Shown here piece by piece: positions 9,223 to 18,556 of a DNA stretch of 64,000 nt (position 1 is its first letter; each line of letters begins with the position of its first letter). The notes under the pieces were generated by a model. The model did no database searches and was not told the origin of the DNA. It saw only the letters and a program-made list of their open reading frames with translations. The position numbers were made by a program, and so were the translations under genes. This DNA comes from Bacteroidaceae bacterium (lineage in GTDB: Bacteria; Bacteroidota; Bacteroidia; Bacteroidales; Bacteroidaceae): positions 1 through 64,000 of the forward strand of contig JAFTEV010000028.1 in the NCBI GenBank assembly GCA_017453465.1, given 5' to 3'.

Positions 9223-9777
9223 TCAGCGGTTAGGCTTACATTTATAGGCGACCTCGAACTTTCCCTTCGTCATGGCCACGAGTTTCGACTTGAGCAGCTG
9301 TTTGCGGAAGGCACTCAGATGGTCGATGAACATCTTGCCGTCCAGGTGGTCGTACTCGTGCTGTATGACGCGGGCGGGAAATTCTTCGAACCACTCCTCG
9401 TGTTCCTCAAAGTTTTCGTCGAGATAGTTCACCAGGACGCGAGTGGGACGCTTTACATTCTCGTGGATGCCAGGCAGCGAGAGGCAGCCCTCTTCGTAGG
9501 AACTGGTCTCTTTGCTGAACTCCACGATTTCGGGATTGATGAATGTCTTCAGGTAGCCTTTATATTCGGGGTGGTCTTCGCTCAGGCAGTCGAGGTCCAC
9601 AATGAAGAGCCGCTTGGCCACACCCACTTGTGGCGCAGCCAGGCCCACGCCTTCCGAGCGGCGCAATGTTTCATACATGTTTTCTATCAGCTCCTTCAGG
9701 TTCGGGAAGTCTTCCTCTACGTCGTCAGCCACTTTCCTCAGCACGGGCTGACCAAAGATGTACATGGGTAGTATCAT
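9223..9777 (-). CDS. def: Peptide deformylase
   Basis: Removes the N-formyl group from nascent proteins, a metal-dependent essential step. All three family motifs are present in the 184-residue protein: GVGLAAPQ (43-50), EEGCLSLP (about 95-102, metal-binding Cys) and QHEYDHLDG (about 138-146, two His ligands and the catalytic Glu). Normal length for the Bacteroidota enzyme. It follows ruvX by 23 bases on the same strand. Confidence 0.97.
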   Translation of the reverse strand: MILPMYIFGQPVLRKVADDVEEDFPNLKELIENMYETLRRSEGVGLAAPQVGVAKRLFIVDLDCLSEDHPEYKGYLKTFINPEIVEFSKETSSYEEGCLSLPGIHENVKRPTRVLVNYLDENFEEHEEWFEEFPARVIQHEYDHLDGKMFIDHLSAFRKQLLKSKLVAMTKGKFEVAYKCKPNR

Positions 9778-9800
9778 GGTTGTTTACTGTTATTGACGAT

Positions 9801-10229
9801 TCATAAATTGTTTTGTATTCTTCTGCTCTCCAGGTAGTCTTGCAGGATGATGGTGGCAGAAATCTGGTCCACCAGCCCCTTGTTTTGGCGCGCCTTCTTT
9901 CCGATGCCTGCGTCCAGCATGGTGCGATGGGCCAGGACGGAGGTGAAACGCTCGTCGTACAGTTCCACGGCTTTGTCGGGATAGAGTTTCCGCAGTCTGT
10001 TGACGAAGGGGGTGATTCGTTTCATGTTCTCCGAGTCCTCACCGTTGGTCTGGCGCGGATAGCCCACCACGATGGTTTCCACCTGTTCTTGCTGCAAATA
10101 ATTGGAGAGGTAGGCTTCCAGCAGTTTGGTTTCCACCACGGCCAGCCCACCGGCAATCATCTGCAAGGGGTCGGTCACGGCCAGCCCAGTGCGCTTCTGG
10201 CCATAGTCTATTGAGAGTATTCGTGCCAT
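9801..10229 (-). CDS. ruvX: YqgF/RuvX-type Holliday junction resolvase-like protein
   Basis: A 142-residue RNase H-fold protein. The first acidic residue lies in ILSIDYGQKRTGLAV, a second in YDERFTS and a third in VDQISATIILQDYL, the usual YqgF active-site set. Family members act in pre-16S rRNA 5'-end maturation and have been proposed as resolvases. It starts 19 bases after the lptD stop and precedes def, so lptD-ruvX-def looks like one operon. Confidence 0.93.
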   Translation of the reverse strand: MARILSIDYGQKRTGLAVTDPLQMIAGGLAVVETKLLEAYLSNYLQQEQVETIVVGYPRQTNGEDSENMKRITPFVNRLRKLYPDKAVELYDERFTSVLAHRTMLDAGIGKKARQNKGLVDQISATIILQDYLESRRIQNNL

Positions 10230-10248
10230 CCTTAAGTTTTCTGTATTC

Positions 10249-13200
10249 TTAGTACCACTTGACGGAGCTGGAGTAGGAACTCTTCTTGTCGTACTTCAGT
10301 GCATCGGTTAGCGTGCTTGCGTTGGCTCGCAGGGTTATATTATAAGATGTATAGGTACCGAAGACCAGTCCGCACGATATGTTGAAGCAGTGCATGTCGC
10401 GTGTGATATTGACGGTGGTCATGGAAATCTTGTGGTAGTTGAAGTCCCAACCCGACGAGGCACTGATGTTCCAGTTGCTCGACAGCTTCAGCGTTCCAGA
10501 GAAGTTCAGGTTATGCGTGAACTTGTAGGGGTAGCGCATGGATTTGATGTTGATGTCAGCCGAGCGGTCTTCAGCCATCGTGATGCCGTAGGAGATGGAG
10601 AACGACCACGGCAGGTTGAACTTCATGTAGCCATCCTTGTCGAGACCGCTTGAAGACGCATCCTCATCCGTGTCGCCCTTGCCCTTCTTCCGTTTGTCCT
10701 GCTTGCCGTCTTCGTCTGCCAGCTCGCCGTTGTCCTCGCTGGTCTCGGTCTTCTCGTCTTCTTCCTTCTTTCCACGCCCAAAGAGCTTCAGAATACTCTC
10801 TTTGATTTTCTTGTAGCTCTGGTTGTTGAAGGTATAGGAGAGGTTCTTGCTCATACCCTGAAAGCGTCCGAACCGTCCGTGCGACCACTCTGTGGTGTTG
10901 CCCACGATGACGTTTCCGTTCTTGTCAAATTCGTATGCGTAGGTGTTGAACACGGCATTCAGGTTGAAGGTAAACTTACCCCACTTCAGTCGCATACGGG
11001 TGCTGAGGTTGCTCCAGGGCTGTGTCTTTGCCGCCAGGTTGTAGGAGAGGCTGGCTCCCAGTTCGTCGATGATGCTGATTTTCTTTACGCCGGTGGAGTC
11101 CTTGTCCGACTTCACCTTCATTTCGATATTGTTGGAGAGGTCCATGCTAATGGAGCCAGTCATGCCTTTGCCCGGTACGCCATACATGCTGCCCGTGTAG
11201 GGCGAGTATTCCACAATGGAGACGTTGCCCTGCAGGTCGGTCTTGGTGTAGGTGGAGTAGTATCCCCAGCGGCTGGCACTGAAGTCGGGCGTGTAGTTGA
11301 AGCTGACCGAGGGCGAGATGACGTGGCGTATCATCTGGATTTTATCGCCAAAAATCTTGCGGCTGGGCTTGTAGAATCCGTACAGCTTTGTGTTGAGCGA
11401 CATGCTCATATTGAAGTCATACACACGATTGAAGCCATACACCGTGTCGCGCACCACTGCCTGCCGCTGGTTGTCCCAGTCCTGGTTTATCTTGTGTGTG
11501 TACCAACGCTCGGTGTAGTTGAACGACGGTGTGATGTTGATGTACTTCAGGATGGTGAACGATGCACTGATGGGGATGCTGTGCTTCATTCCGTTGTTCC
11601 AGTCCTTAATCAAGTTCGACTTGAGCAACTTGTCTTCCTTCGTGGAGATGCTGTTGGAGAGTGCGCCCGTGTAGGACATGGCAATCTTCTCGTACCATCG
11701 TTCCTTGCCTGCGGCCTTTTTACGCTTGAAGGGGTAGAAGCGGCTCAGCGAGATGGAGAGGCTGGGCAACGTCAGCGCGATGGTGGAGTCGCGCATGTTC
11801 TGCGCGATGTTGAACGACGACGAAATGGAGAGTCCTATCTTCGGGAATGTGTGCGAGTAGCTGATGGACGACGTGCGGGTGCTCTGCGAATAGGAGGTTG
11901 GGTTGTAGAGCGATGTGAGGTTGTTCTTCTCGTAGCTCTGTGTGGCAAAGTTCACACTGGCCGAGAACGAACTGTTGGGACTGGACTTCGGGTCTTGCCG
12001 ATGGCTCCACTGCAACTTGAAGTTCTTCACCACGCTGTAGTCGGCCATGTTCTTCTCGCCCTCCTTTGTTACCTGATAGTTGAAGTATAGGTTGCCAGAA
12101 TACTTGTAACGCTTCTTGTAGGTGGTCTGTGCACCCAGTCCCCACGAGCCCTTTGTATAGATTTCGCCCGTCAACTTCAGGTCGATGTTGTCGCTGATGG
12201 CAAAATAGTAGCCGCCATCCCTAAGGTAGAAGCCACGGGTCGATTCGTCGCCGTAGCTGGGCATGATGAGACCCGAAGAATAGCTGCTGGTGAACGGGAA
12301 ATAAGCAAAGGGAATGGCCAGGGGTAGGGGCACGTCCTCAATCACGAGCCATGCCGGACCAGAGAACACGCTCTTTCCCGTGTGTACTTTAGCGCGACTC
12401 AGCGCGATGTAGAAGTGCGGATGTTCCTCGTCGCATGTGGTGTAGCGTCCGTGGCGCAGGTAGAGTTCGTCGTTCTGACCCTTTTTCGACTCCTCGCTGG
12501 TCAAGTAGCCCTCTTCCTGCTGTGTATAGACATTGGTGATGAAGCCCTTCTTGGTCTTGAAGTTGTAGGACATCGTCTCCGATTCATACGTGTCGCTGCC
12601 TTCCTTGAAAATAGGCGTTCCCGACAGCTTGCCCAGTGTGTCCCTCACGCCGATGGCATGGACGATGCTACTGTCCATGTTCATCTGGATTTGCTCTGAA
12701 GTCAGCTCGATGTCCGTGTAGTTTACTTTTGCGTCGCCATAGAGGTAGGCATTCTTTTTGCCCATGATAAAGACCACCGAGTCTGAAGCCGTGTATGCCA
12801 CAGGCGCATCCAGCGGACTCTCTTTCTTGCTGGCTCTGATGGAATCTTCAGCTGCTGCCACCGAGTCGTTCCACTGCACGGCCTTGCTGTTTCCAGTCTG
12901 CTGCTGGCCATACAGGTTTTTCAGCGAATCCAGGTGGGACAGCGTGGCAGAGTCGGTTTGCTGCGCGAGCGAGTCGGGTGAAATGCCCAACGAGTCGAGC
13001 AGTTGCTGGGTAAGCCTTGCCACCGAGTCGGCCCGCAGTTCGGTCAGTAAGCTGTCGGCCTGTGACACAAGCCGTTTCGCCGTGGAGCTGTCTGCCCCCG
13101 CAAGTTGTTTGGTTATGCCTTCTGAAATGGCAGTATTGACACTGTCGCTGACTTCAGTTTTAGCCGAAAAGAAAAGCCGTAATTGGTTCACTACCATTCT

Positions 13201-13272
13201 CTCTGAACCAAATACAGCAAATGTTGCCAGTAGCAGCAGCGAATATGTCAATATATATTGTTTGAATCTCAA
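10249..13272 (-). CDS. lptD: LptD-like LPS-assembly outer membrane protein
   Basis: A 1007-residue outer membrane protein with an N-terminal hydrophobic segment, a Ser/Asp-rich stretch to about residue 150, an OstA/LptD N-terminal domain (the segment with KNAYLYGDAKVNYTDIELTSEQIQMN is typical), and a large beta-barrel rich in alternating aromatic strands (for example SYTGALSNSISTKEDK). It should insert LPS in the outer leaflet together with LptE. Near residue 850-890 lies a highly charged insertion (EEDEKTETSEDNGELADEDG, followed by a Lys-rich run), probably an extracellular or periplasmic loop. It heads the lptD-ruvX-def cluster, with a -7 box at 13301. Confidence 0.85.
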   Translation of the reverse strand: MRFKQYILTYSLLLLATFAVFGSERMVVNQLRLFFSAKTEVSDSVNTAISEGITKQLAGADSSTAKRLVSQADSLLTELRADSVARLTQQLLDSLGISPDSLAQQTDSATLSHLDSLKNLYGQQQTGNSKAVQWNDSVAAAEDSIRASKKESPLDAPVAYTASDSVVFIMGKKNAYLYGDAKVNYTDIELTSEQIQMNMDSSIVHAIGVRDTLGKLSGTPIFKEGSDTYESETMSYNFKTKKGFITNVYTQQEEGYLTSEESKKGQNDELYLRHGRYTTCDEEHPHFYIALSRAKVHTGKSVFSGPAWLVIEDVPLPLAIPFAYFPFTSSYSSGLIMPSYGDESTRGFYLRDGGYYFAISDNIDLKLTGEIYTKGSWGLGAQTTYKKRYKYSGNLYFNYQVTKEGEKNMADYSVVKNFKLQWSHRQDPKSSPNSSFSASVNFATQSYEKNNLTSLYNPTSYSQSTRTSSISYSHTFPKIGLSISSSFNIAQNMRDSTIALTLPSLSISLSRFYPFKRKKAAGKERWYEKIAMSYTGALSNSISTKEDKLLKSNLIKDWNNGMKHSIPISASFTILKYINITPSFNYTERWYTHKINQDWDNQRQAVVRDTVYGFNRVYDFNMSMSLNTKLYGFYKPSRKIFGDKIQMIRHVISPSVSFNYTPDFSASRWGYYSTYTKTDLQGNVSIVEYSPYTGSMYGVPGKGMTGSISMDLSNNIEMKVKSDKDSTGVKKISIIDELGASLSYNLAAKTQPWSNLSTRMRLKWGKFTFNLNAVFNTYAYEFDKNGNVIVGNTTEWSHGRFGRFQGMSKNLSYTFNNQSYKKIKESILKLFGRGKKEEDEKTETSEDNGELADEDGKQDKRKKGKGDTDEDASSSGLDKDGYMKFNLPWSFSISYGITMAEDRSADINIKSMRYPYKFTHNLNFSGTLKLSSNWNISASSGWDFNYHKISMTTVNITRDMHCFNISCGLVFGTYTSYNITLRANASTLTDALKYDKKSSYSSSVKWY

Positions 13273-13300
13273 AACTTCTCAATGAATCAAAAAAGCGGTG

Positions 13301-13308
13301 CAAAATTA
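13301..13308 (-). promoter_or_regulatory. lptD promoter -7 box
   Basis: Reads TAATTTTG then CAC on the minus strand, about 29 bases before the lptD ATG at 13272. Confidence 0.65.
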
Positions 13309-13379
13309 CGCATAATCCGCCAAATATCCTTGTTTAATCATGTTTTTTAACTAAAATACATTGGTTAATTCATATAATT

Positions 13380-13916
13380 TCACTCAAACCGTTCAATCCA
13401 GCTTTTGAACCGCTCCACGCCCTCAGTGCTAAACTTCAGTAAACTGCGGGTGGCTTCTTCTGTGGTCTTTTCGTGTTCCAGTCTTGTCTTGGAGAAAAAC
13501 TTGTCGGCATAGCAGACGATTTGTTCCTCGATGCTCACGGGTAGCATGTCGCGCAGGGGAATGGGCAGTCCCTGCGTCTTGATGTCCAAGAGCGAAATGC
13601 CGGCACCCGTATGCCGCTCGCAGACCAGTGCGTGGCGCGGAAAGCCTTCCTTGCGCATCAGTTCGGCCCCCAACGTGCCGTGGCAAATGTATGGCTGTGT
13701 GCCAAAGCACTGGATGCCAGGTGCGTCGGTCATGAAGATTCCTATGTCGTGCAGCATGGCGGCTTCCTCCACAAACTGGCGGTCAGCCCCCAGTTCGGGA
13801 TGCTTATCTACAATCCGCAGAGCCTTCGTTGCCACCATGCGCGAATGGACTGTCAGGATATGTTTCAGTTCGTTGTCTTCGGGGTAGTATTTGTCTATAA
13901 TTTTCTGGTAATCCAT
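13380..13916 (-). CDS. HD-domain phosphohydrolase-like protein
   Basis: A 178-residue protein with the HD metal-binding pattern: His in [13 protein letters not shown] near residue 23, the HD doublet in [12 protein letters not shown] near 55, further His in [12 protein letters not shown] and CERHTGAG, and a late Asp in [11 protein letters not shown] enzymes hydrolyse phosphate esters of nucleotides or related metabolites; the substrate here is unknown. The frame is open to 13970, but the -7 box at 13939-13946 fixes the start at 13916 ([10 protein letters not shown]). Divergent from valS. Confidence 0.82.
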   Translation of the reverse strand: MDYQKIIDKYYPEDNELKHILTVHSRMVATKALRIVDKHPELGADRQFVEEAAMLHDIGIFMTDAPGIQCFGTQPYICHGTLGAELMRKEGFPRHALVCERHTGAGISLLDIKTQGLPIPLRDMLPVSIEEQIVCYADKFFSKTRLEHEKTTEEATRSLLKFSTEGVERFKSWIERFE

Positions 13917-13938
13917 GTTCTTTTGATGATTTTGGGTG

Positions 13939-13946
13939 CAAAGATA
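13939..13946 (-). promoter_or_regulatory. HD gene promoter -7 box
   Basis: TATCTTTG on the minus strand, 23 bases before the ATG at 13916. Its -33 region falls in the ATTCTTC array. Confidence 0.7.
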
Positions 13947-13961
13947 GCGTTTTTCTTTAAG

Positions 13962-13989
13962 ATTCTTCATTCTTCATTCTTCATTCTTC
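13962..13989. repeat. Heptamer array (ATTCTTC)4 in a divergent promoter
   Basis: Four exact copies of ATTCTTC (13962, 13969, 13976, 13983) sit between the -7 boxes of the HD gene and valS, covering the place where both -33 elements should be. The complementary unit GAAGAAT lies at the same distance from the pgk -7 box (46848-46862). Confidence 0.85.
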
Positions 13990-14000
13990 AATTTTTTGCG

Positions 14001-14008
14001 TACCTTTG
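14001..14008 (+). promoter_or_regulatory. valS promoter -7 box
   Basis: TACCTTTG followed by CACCC, 35 bases before the valS ATG. It excludes all upstream in-frame starts of the long open frame that begins at 13611. Confidence 0.8.
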
Positions 14009-14042
14009 CACCCAAAATTTCAAAAAAAACTATAATAAACCA

Positions 14043-16775
14043 ATGGAATTAGCAAGCAAATACAGTCCACAGGATGTAGAAGGAAAGTGGTACCAGTACT
14101 GGCTGGACCACAAGCTTTTCGCCAGTAAGCCCGATGGCCGCGAGCCATACACCATAGTTATCCCGCCACCCAACGTGACGGGCGTGTTGCACATGGGTCA
14201 CATGCTCAACAACACCATTCAGGACATCCTCATTCGCAAGGCACGCCTCGACGGGAAGAACGCTCTCTGGGTGCCGGGCACCGACCATGCCAGCATTGCC
14301 ACTGAAGCTAAAGTGGTGGGCCGATTGGCTGAACAGGGCATCAAGAAGCGCGACCTCACCCGCGAAGAGTTCCTCAGGCACGCCTGGGCTTGGACCGACG
14401 AGCACGGAGGCATCATTCTGAAACAGCTGCGCCGTCTGGGAGCCTCGTGCGACTGGGATCGCACGGCTTTCACGATGGACGAAAAGCGCAGCGAGAGTGT
14501 GCTGAAAGTCTTTGTTGACCTCTATAACAAGGGGCTTATCTATCGTGGCCTCCGCATGGTCAACTGGGACCCCAAGGCACAGACTGTGCTCTCCACCGAG
14601 GAAGTCATCTATCACGAGGAAAAGAGCCACCTTTTCCACCTTAGATATTATGTGGAAGGTCTAGAAAAACTAGAAAATCTAGCCAATCTAGAAAAGGCTG
14701 GCAACATCATCCACCATGATGAAAAGGGCTTTTATGCCGTTGTTGCAACGACCCGCCCCGAAACCATCATGGGCGACACTGCGATGTGCATCAACCCGAA
14801 AGACCCCAAGAACCAGTGGCTGCGAGGTCGCAAAGTCATTGTACCGCTTGTTGGCCGTGTCATTCCCGTTATTGAAGACCGCTACGTTGACATCGAATTT
14901 GGTACAGGCTGCTTGAAGGTTACACCTGCACACGACGTAAACGACTACGCCCTTGGGAAGGCTCACAACCTGGAGACTATTGACATCTTCAATCCAGACG
15001 GTACTCTCAGTGAGGCTGCTGGCCTTTATGTGGGCATGGACCGTATGGACGTGCGCAAGCAAATCGTTATCGACCTCAAGGAGGCTGGACTTCTGGAGAA
15101 GGTAGAGGATTACGACAACAAGGTGGGCTATAGCGAGCGCAACCAGGACACAGCCGTAGAGCCTCGCCTCTGCAAGCAGTGGTTCCTCAACATGAAGCAC
15201 TTTGCCGACATTGCCCTGCCGCCAGTGCTCAACGGCGAAATCAAATTCTATCCCAATAAGTACGTTACGACCTACCGCAACTGGCTGGAGAACATCCAGG
15301 ACTGGTGCATCAGCCGTCAGCTATGGTGGGGACACCGCATTCCAGCCTACTTCCTGCCCACAGCAGAGGACGAAGAGGAACGCTACGTAGTGGCACTGAC
15401 ACCCGAAGAAGCCCTTGAGAAGGCACGTCAGCTGAAAGGTTACGAGAACATTACCATGGACGACCTGCGTCGCGATGAAGACGCACTCGACACTTGGTTC
15501 TCTTCCTGGCTCTGGCCTATCAGTCTTTTCGATGGCATCAACCAGCCTGGCAATAGCGAAATCAACTATTACTACCCAACGAGTGTACTCGTCACGGGGC
15601 CAGATATCATCTTCTTCTGGGTAGCCCGCATGATTATGGCTGGCGAGGAGTACCTGAAGGACGTGCCCTTCCGCAGTGTTTATTTCACGGGCATTGTGCG
15701 CGACAAGTTGGGCCGTAAGATGTCGAAATCGCTGGGCAATTCGCCCGACCCGATTGGCCTTATTGAGAAATATGGAGCAGACGGTGTGCGCATGGGTATG
15801 CTTCTTTCTGCACCAGCAGGCAACGACATTCTTTTTGACGAACAACTTTGCCAGCAGGGAGCTGCCTTCTGCAACAAGATTTGGAATGCCTTCCGCCTCG
15901 TACAGGGCTGGCAGGTGGACGAAACTTTGGAACAGCCCAAGGAGAACCAGAAGACTATCGCCTGGATGCAGGCCATCATCAAGAAAGCTTTTGCAGAAAT
16001 CAATGACCTCTACTCAAAGTATCGTCTCAACGAGGCACTGATGGCTGTCTTCAAGCTCTTCACAGACGAGTTCTCCGGTTGGTACCTCGAAATGATTAAA
16101 CCTGCCTATCAAGCCCCCATTGACAAGGCTACTCTGCAGTCCACGCTCCAGTTCTTCGAGCAACTCATGAAGATTATCCACCCCTTCATGCCGTTCATCA
16201 CCGAAGAACTCTACCAGCACATCGCACCCCGCAAGGAGGGCGAGAGCATCATGGTCAGCACCCTGCAGATTGATGCACCTACAGAACAAGATGCAGCCCT
16301 CATTGCCCAGTATGAAGAGGCCAAGCAAATCATCAGCGGTGTGCGAGCCGTGCGTCAGAGCAAGAACATTAGCCAGCGCGAACCACTCACGCTCGAAGTT
16401 GTCCTCACCAATGCCGACGACCGCAACGTAACGAAGTGTCCAGCCCTGGGACCAGTCATCAAGAAGATGGCCACCCTTGCCGACATCCTCTACGTTCAGG
16501 CCAAGAGCGACGGCACCAGCAGTTTCCTCATCGGCACAACAGAGTACGCCGTGCAGCTGGGTAGTCTCATTGACACAGAAGCCGAAATTCAGAAAATGGA
16601 GGCTGAACTGAAACACCTGCGGGGCTTCCTCGTCAGCGTACAGAAGAAACTCAGCAATGAGCGTTTCGTACAGAACGCCCCTGCCCAGGTTGTAGAACTG
16701 GAGCGCAAGAAACAGGCCGATGCCGAAACCAAGATTGCAGCCCTGACCGAAAGCATCGCAAAGCTACGGGGCTAA
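14043..16775 (+). CDS. valS: Valyl-tRNA synthetase
   Basis: Charges tRNA-Val and edits mischarged threonine. The 910-residue class I synthetase has the HIGH signature as HMGH (50-53), the catalytic loop as KMSKS (about 559), the CP1 editing domain between them ([22 protein letters not shown]), an anticodon-binding domain and a C-terminal coiled-coil tRNA-binding arm (about 840-908, [15 protein letters not shown]). It is slightly longer than usual. Residues about 206-220 ([16 protein letters not shown]) are encoded by a nine-base CTAG repeat and look like a surface-loop expansion in the editing domain. Start set by the promoter at 14001. Confidence 0.97.
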   Translation: MELASKYSPQDVEGKWYQYWLDHKLFASKPDGREPYTIVIPPPNVTGVLHMGHMLNNTIQDILIRKARLDGKNALWVPGTDHASIATEAKVVGRLAEQGIKKRDLTREEFLRHAWAWTDEHGGIILKQLRRLGASCDWDRTAFTMDEKRSESVLKVFVDLYNKGLIYRGLRMVNWDPKAQTVLSTEEVIYHEEKSHLFHLRYYVEGLEKLENLANLEKAGNIIHHDEKGFYAVVATTRPETIMGDTAMCINPKDPKNQWLRGRKVIVPLVGRVIPVIEDRYVDIEFGTGCLKVTPAHDVNDYALGKAHNLETIDIFNPDGTLSEAAGLYVGMDRMDVRKQIVIDLKEAGLLEKVEDYDNKVGYSERNQDTAVEPRLCKQWFLNMKHFADIALPPVLNGEIKFYPNKYVTTYRNWLENIQDWCISRQLWWGHRIPAYFLPTAEDEEERYVVALTPEEALEKARQLKGYENITMDDLRRDEDALDTWFSSWLWPISLFDGINQPGNSEINYYYPTSVLVTGPDIIFFWVARMIMAGEEYLKDVPFRSVYFTGIVRDKLGRKMSKSLGNSPDPIGLIEKYGADGVRMGMLLSAPAGNDILFDEQLCQQGAAFCNKIWNAFRLVQGWQVDETLEQPKENQKTIAWMQAIIKKAFAEINDLYSKYRLNEALMAVFKLFTDEFSGWYLEMIKPAYQAPIDKATLQSTLQFFEQLMKIIHPFMPFITEELYQHIAPRKEGESIMVSTLQIDAPTEQDAALIAQYEEAKQIISGVRAVRQSKNISQREPLTLEVVLTNADDRNVTKCPALGPVIKKMATLADILYVQAKSDGTSSFLIGTTEYAVQLGSLIDTEAEIQKMEAELKHLRGFLVSVQKKLSNERFVQNAPAQVVELERKKQADAETKIAALTESIAKLRG
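14658..14700 (+). repeat. In-frame nine-base CTAG array inside valS
   Basis: CTAG recurs at exactly 14661, 14670, 14679 and 14688, with A-rich five-base spacers. Since nine is a multiple of three, each unit adds three codons reading Leu-Glu/Ala-Lys/Asn. The same unit forms the hpt-adk spacer at 20332-20416. Confidence 0.9.
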
Positions 16776-16799
16776 GACTGCATTAAATCCATCATATAA

Positions 16800-16851
16800 A
16801 AAGGTCTCCCCTCAAATTGTCTTTTGGAACAATTTGAGGGGAGACCTTTTT
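16800..16851. terminator. Bidirectional terminator between valS and phoH
   Basis: A perfect 21-base-pair stem (16800-16820 with 16829-16849) with an eight-base loop, A-run before and T-run after, stands between the convergent valS and phoH genes. It should stop transcription from both sides. Confidence 0.92.
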
Positions 16852-16880
16852 GGTTTTCTCCATTCTTAAGTCGAAAATTA

Positions 16881-17849
16881 CTAATCGCCAGCAAGTTCTC
16901 GCTTTCTCTTTTCTGCTTCGTACTTGCTATAGGCATTGACGATGCGAGTGACAAGTTTGTGGCGCACGATGTCACGTTCATCCATGTCGATGAAACTAAT
17001 ACCTTTCACGCCCCTGAGAACTTCGCGAGCTTCGCGCAAACCACTGCGCACGGCGTGGGGTAGGTCTATTTGGGTCATATCGCCTGTAATAATCATCTTG
17101 GTGTTCTGTCCCATGCGGGTAAGGAACATCTTGATTTGCTGTGTCGTAGTATTCTGCGCTTCGTCCAATATAACCACAGCCTCGTTCAGAGTGCGTCCGC
17201 GCATGAAAGCGAGTGGAGCAATTTGGATGATGTTCTGTTCCATGTATTCGGTGAGCTTCTGTGCCGGAATCATGTCTTGCAGTGCATCGTAGAGCGGTTG
17301 CAGGTATGGGTCAATCTTGTCTTTCATGTCGCCGGGCAGAAAACCGAGTTTCTCGCCGGCTTCAACGGCTGGACGCGAGAGGATAATGCGGCGCACCTCC
17401 TTGTTCTTCAGTGCGCGCACAGCCAGGGCTATGCTAACGTAAGTCTTGCCAGAACCCGCAGGCCCCGTGGCAAATATCATGTCGTTCTGCTCATAGGCTT
17501 CCACCAGTCGGCGTTGGTTTTCCGAGCGCGGCGTGATAGGCTTTCCTGTGACGGAGTAACAGATGGCAGCTCCCTCGACAGGGTGTCCCCCCAGCAGGTC
17601 ACCCTTGATGATGCTGAGGATGGCCTCTTCGTTGAGCGAATTGTAGGTGGCGCAGTGCCGCTGCATCTTCTGTATATTCTCTTCAAAGGCACACATTTCT
17701 TCCTCGTCGCCCATCACCTTGATGATGTTGCCGCGAGCCACGATGCGGAGCTTGGGGTAGAGTGCCTTGATCATTTGCAAATGCACGTTGTTCACTCCGT
17801 AGAAGGTGAGGAGGTCAATGTCTTCCAGAACGATGTGTTTCTCTATCAT
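16881..17849 (-). CDS. phoH: PhoH family ATPase
   Basis: A 322-residue P-loop protein with Walker A (FATGPAGSGKTYVSIALA, about 127), Walker B (VVILDEAQNTTTQQIKMFLTR) and the PhoH motif SRPAVEAGEKLGFLPGDMKDK. The N-terminal 100 residues resemble the KH-like nucleic-acid-binding part found in PhoH-like proteins (PhoL/YbeZ type), which are linked to RNA metabolism together with YbeY. It overlaps pgeF by four bases (17846-17849) and is the last gene of the hpt-adk-obg-pgeF-phoH cluster. Confidence 0.92.
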   Translation of the reverse strand: MIEKHIVLEDIDLLTFYGVNNVHLQMIKALYPKLRIVARGNIIKVMGDEEEMCAFEENIQKMQRHCATYNSLNEEAILSIIKGDLLGGHPVEGAAICYSVTGKPITPRSENQRRLVEAYEQNDMIFATGPAGSGKTYVSIALAVRALKNKEVRRIILSRPAVEAGEKLGFLPGDMKDKIDPYLQPLYDALQDMIPAQKLTEYMEQNIIQIAPLAFMRGRTLNEAVVILDEAQNTTTQQIKMFLTRMGQNTKMIITGDMTQIDLPHAVRSGLREAREVLRGVKGISFIDMDERDIVRHKLVTRIVNAYSKYEAEKRKRELAGD

Positions 17850-18556
17850 GTTTTCTTGTGAGCTGTATGGGCTGTGTTGGACTTTATGAGTATTCCGTTG
17901 ATGATGCGGCCTGGGCAGTTCTTCAGCCTACGGGCAGAAAAGAACCGCTCATTGGTCATGGTGTCAATGCCGCAAGTGTGGATGTTCTGAGGCAAAAGCC
18001 CCTTGCTGAGGAGTTGCAGGCGGTTGGCTTCCCATAGGTCGATGTGCCATTTGGCATACCTCTTGGCTATTTGTTGCATAGGGAACCCTGCTTGCTGAAA
18101 CTGCTCATAGACTTCATCGCCAACCTCGAAACTCTGGAGTGAAATACCAGGGCCAATGATGGCGTGAAGCTGTTGGGGTTCCGTGTGATACTGATTTTGC
18201 AGGACGCAGATGTTTGCCTCCACGATGCGCTGCACGGTGCCTTTCCAACCTGCGTGCACAGCTGAAACAACGGTACACGACTCATTATATAATAGAATAG
18301 GGATGCAGTCGGCAGTTTTCACGCCGATGCAGATGCCGGGCACATCCGTGCAAAGCGCATCAATAGCGTGTAGCCGAAGCGTTTGTTCCAACGGCGTGAG
18401 TTGAAGAAAGTCTTGGTCGATGACGTAAGTGGATGTGCCGTGTACCTGATGGCTGGGCAGCAGGAGGGGAGCTGTGACGGGTTCTTCCAGCTGTCCGTCG
18501 GTGGTTGTCGAGAAAGCCAGCAGGCTATTTGGTGTCGGGTGTATCAACATATTCAA
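17846..18556 (-). CDS. pgeF: PgeF/YfiH multicopper-like (laccase-domain) protein
   Basis: A 236-residue member of the YfiH/YlmD family. Metal-binding residues are visible in [18 protein letters not shown] and AVHAGWKGT, plus IIGPGIS. Members have been described as a peptidoglycan editing factor that prevents misincorporated muropeptides and as purine nucleoside phosphorylases; the sequence does not decide between these. The ATG at 18556 lies inside the obg 3' end (32 bases of overlap); the next ATG, 18550, is equally possible. It overlaps phoH by four bases, which suggests tight coupling. Confidence 0.88.
   Translation of the reverse strand: MNMLIHPTPNSLLAFSTTTDGQLEEPVTAPLLLPSHQVHGTSTYVIDQDFLQLTPLEQTLRLHAIDALCTDVPGICIGVKTADCIPILLYNESCTVVSAVHAGWKGTVQRIVEANICVLQNQYHTEPQQLHAIIGPGISLQSFEVGDEVYEQFQQAGFPMQQIAKRYAKWHIDLWEANRLQLLSKGLLPQNIHTCGIDTMTNERFFSARRLKNCPGRIINGILIKSNTAHTAHKKT

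Noticed and set aside
13611..14042. 144-residue N-terminal extension of ValS
   Set aside because: Runs through the HD gene and the divergent promoter; TACCTTTG at 14001 places transcription start after it.
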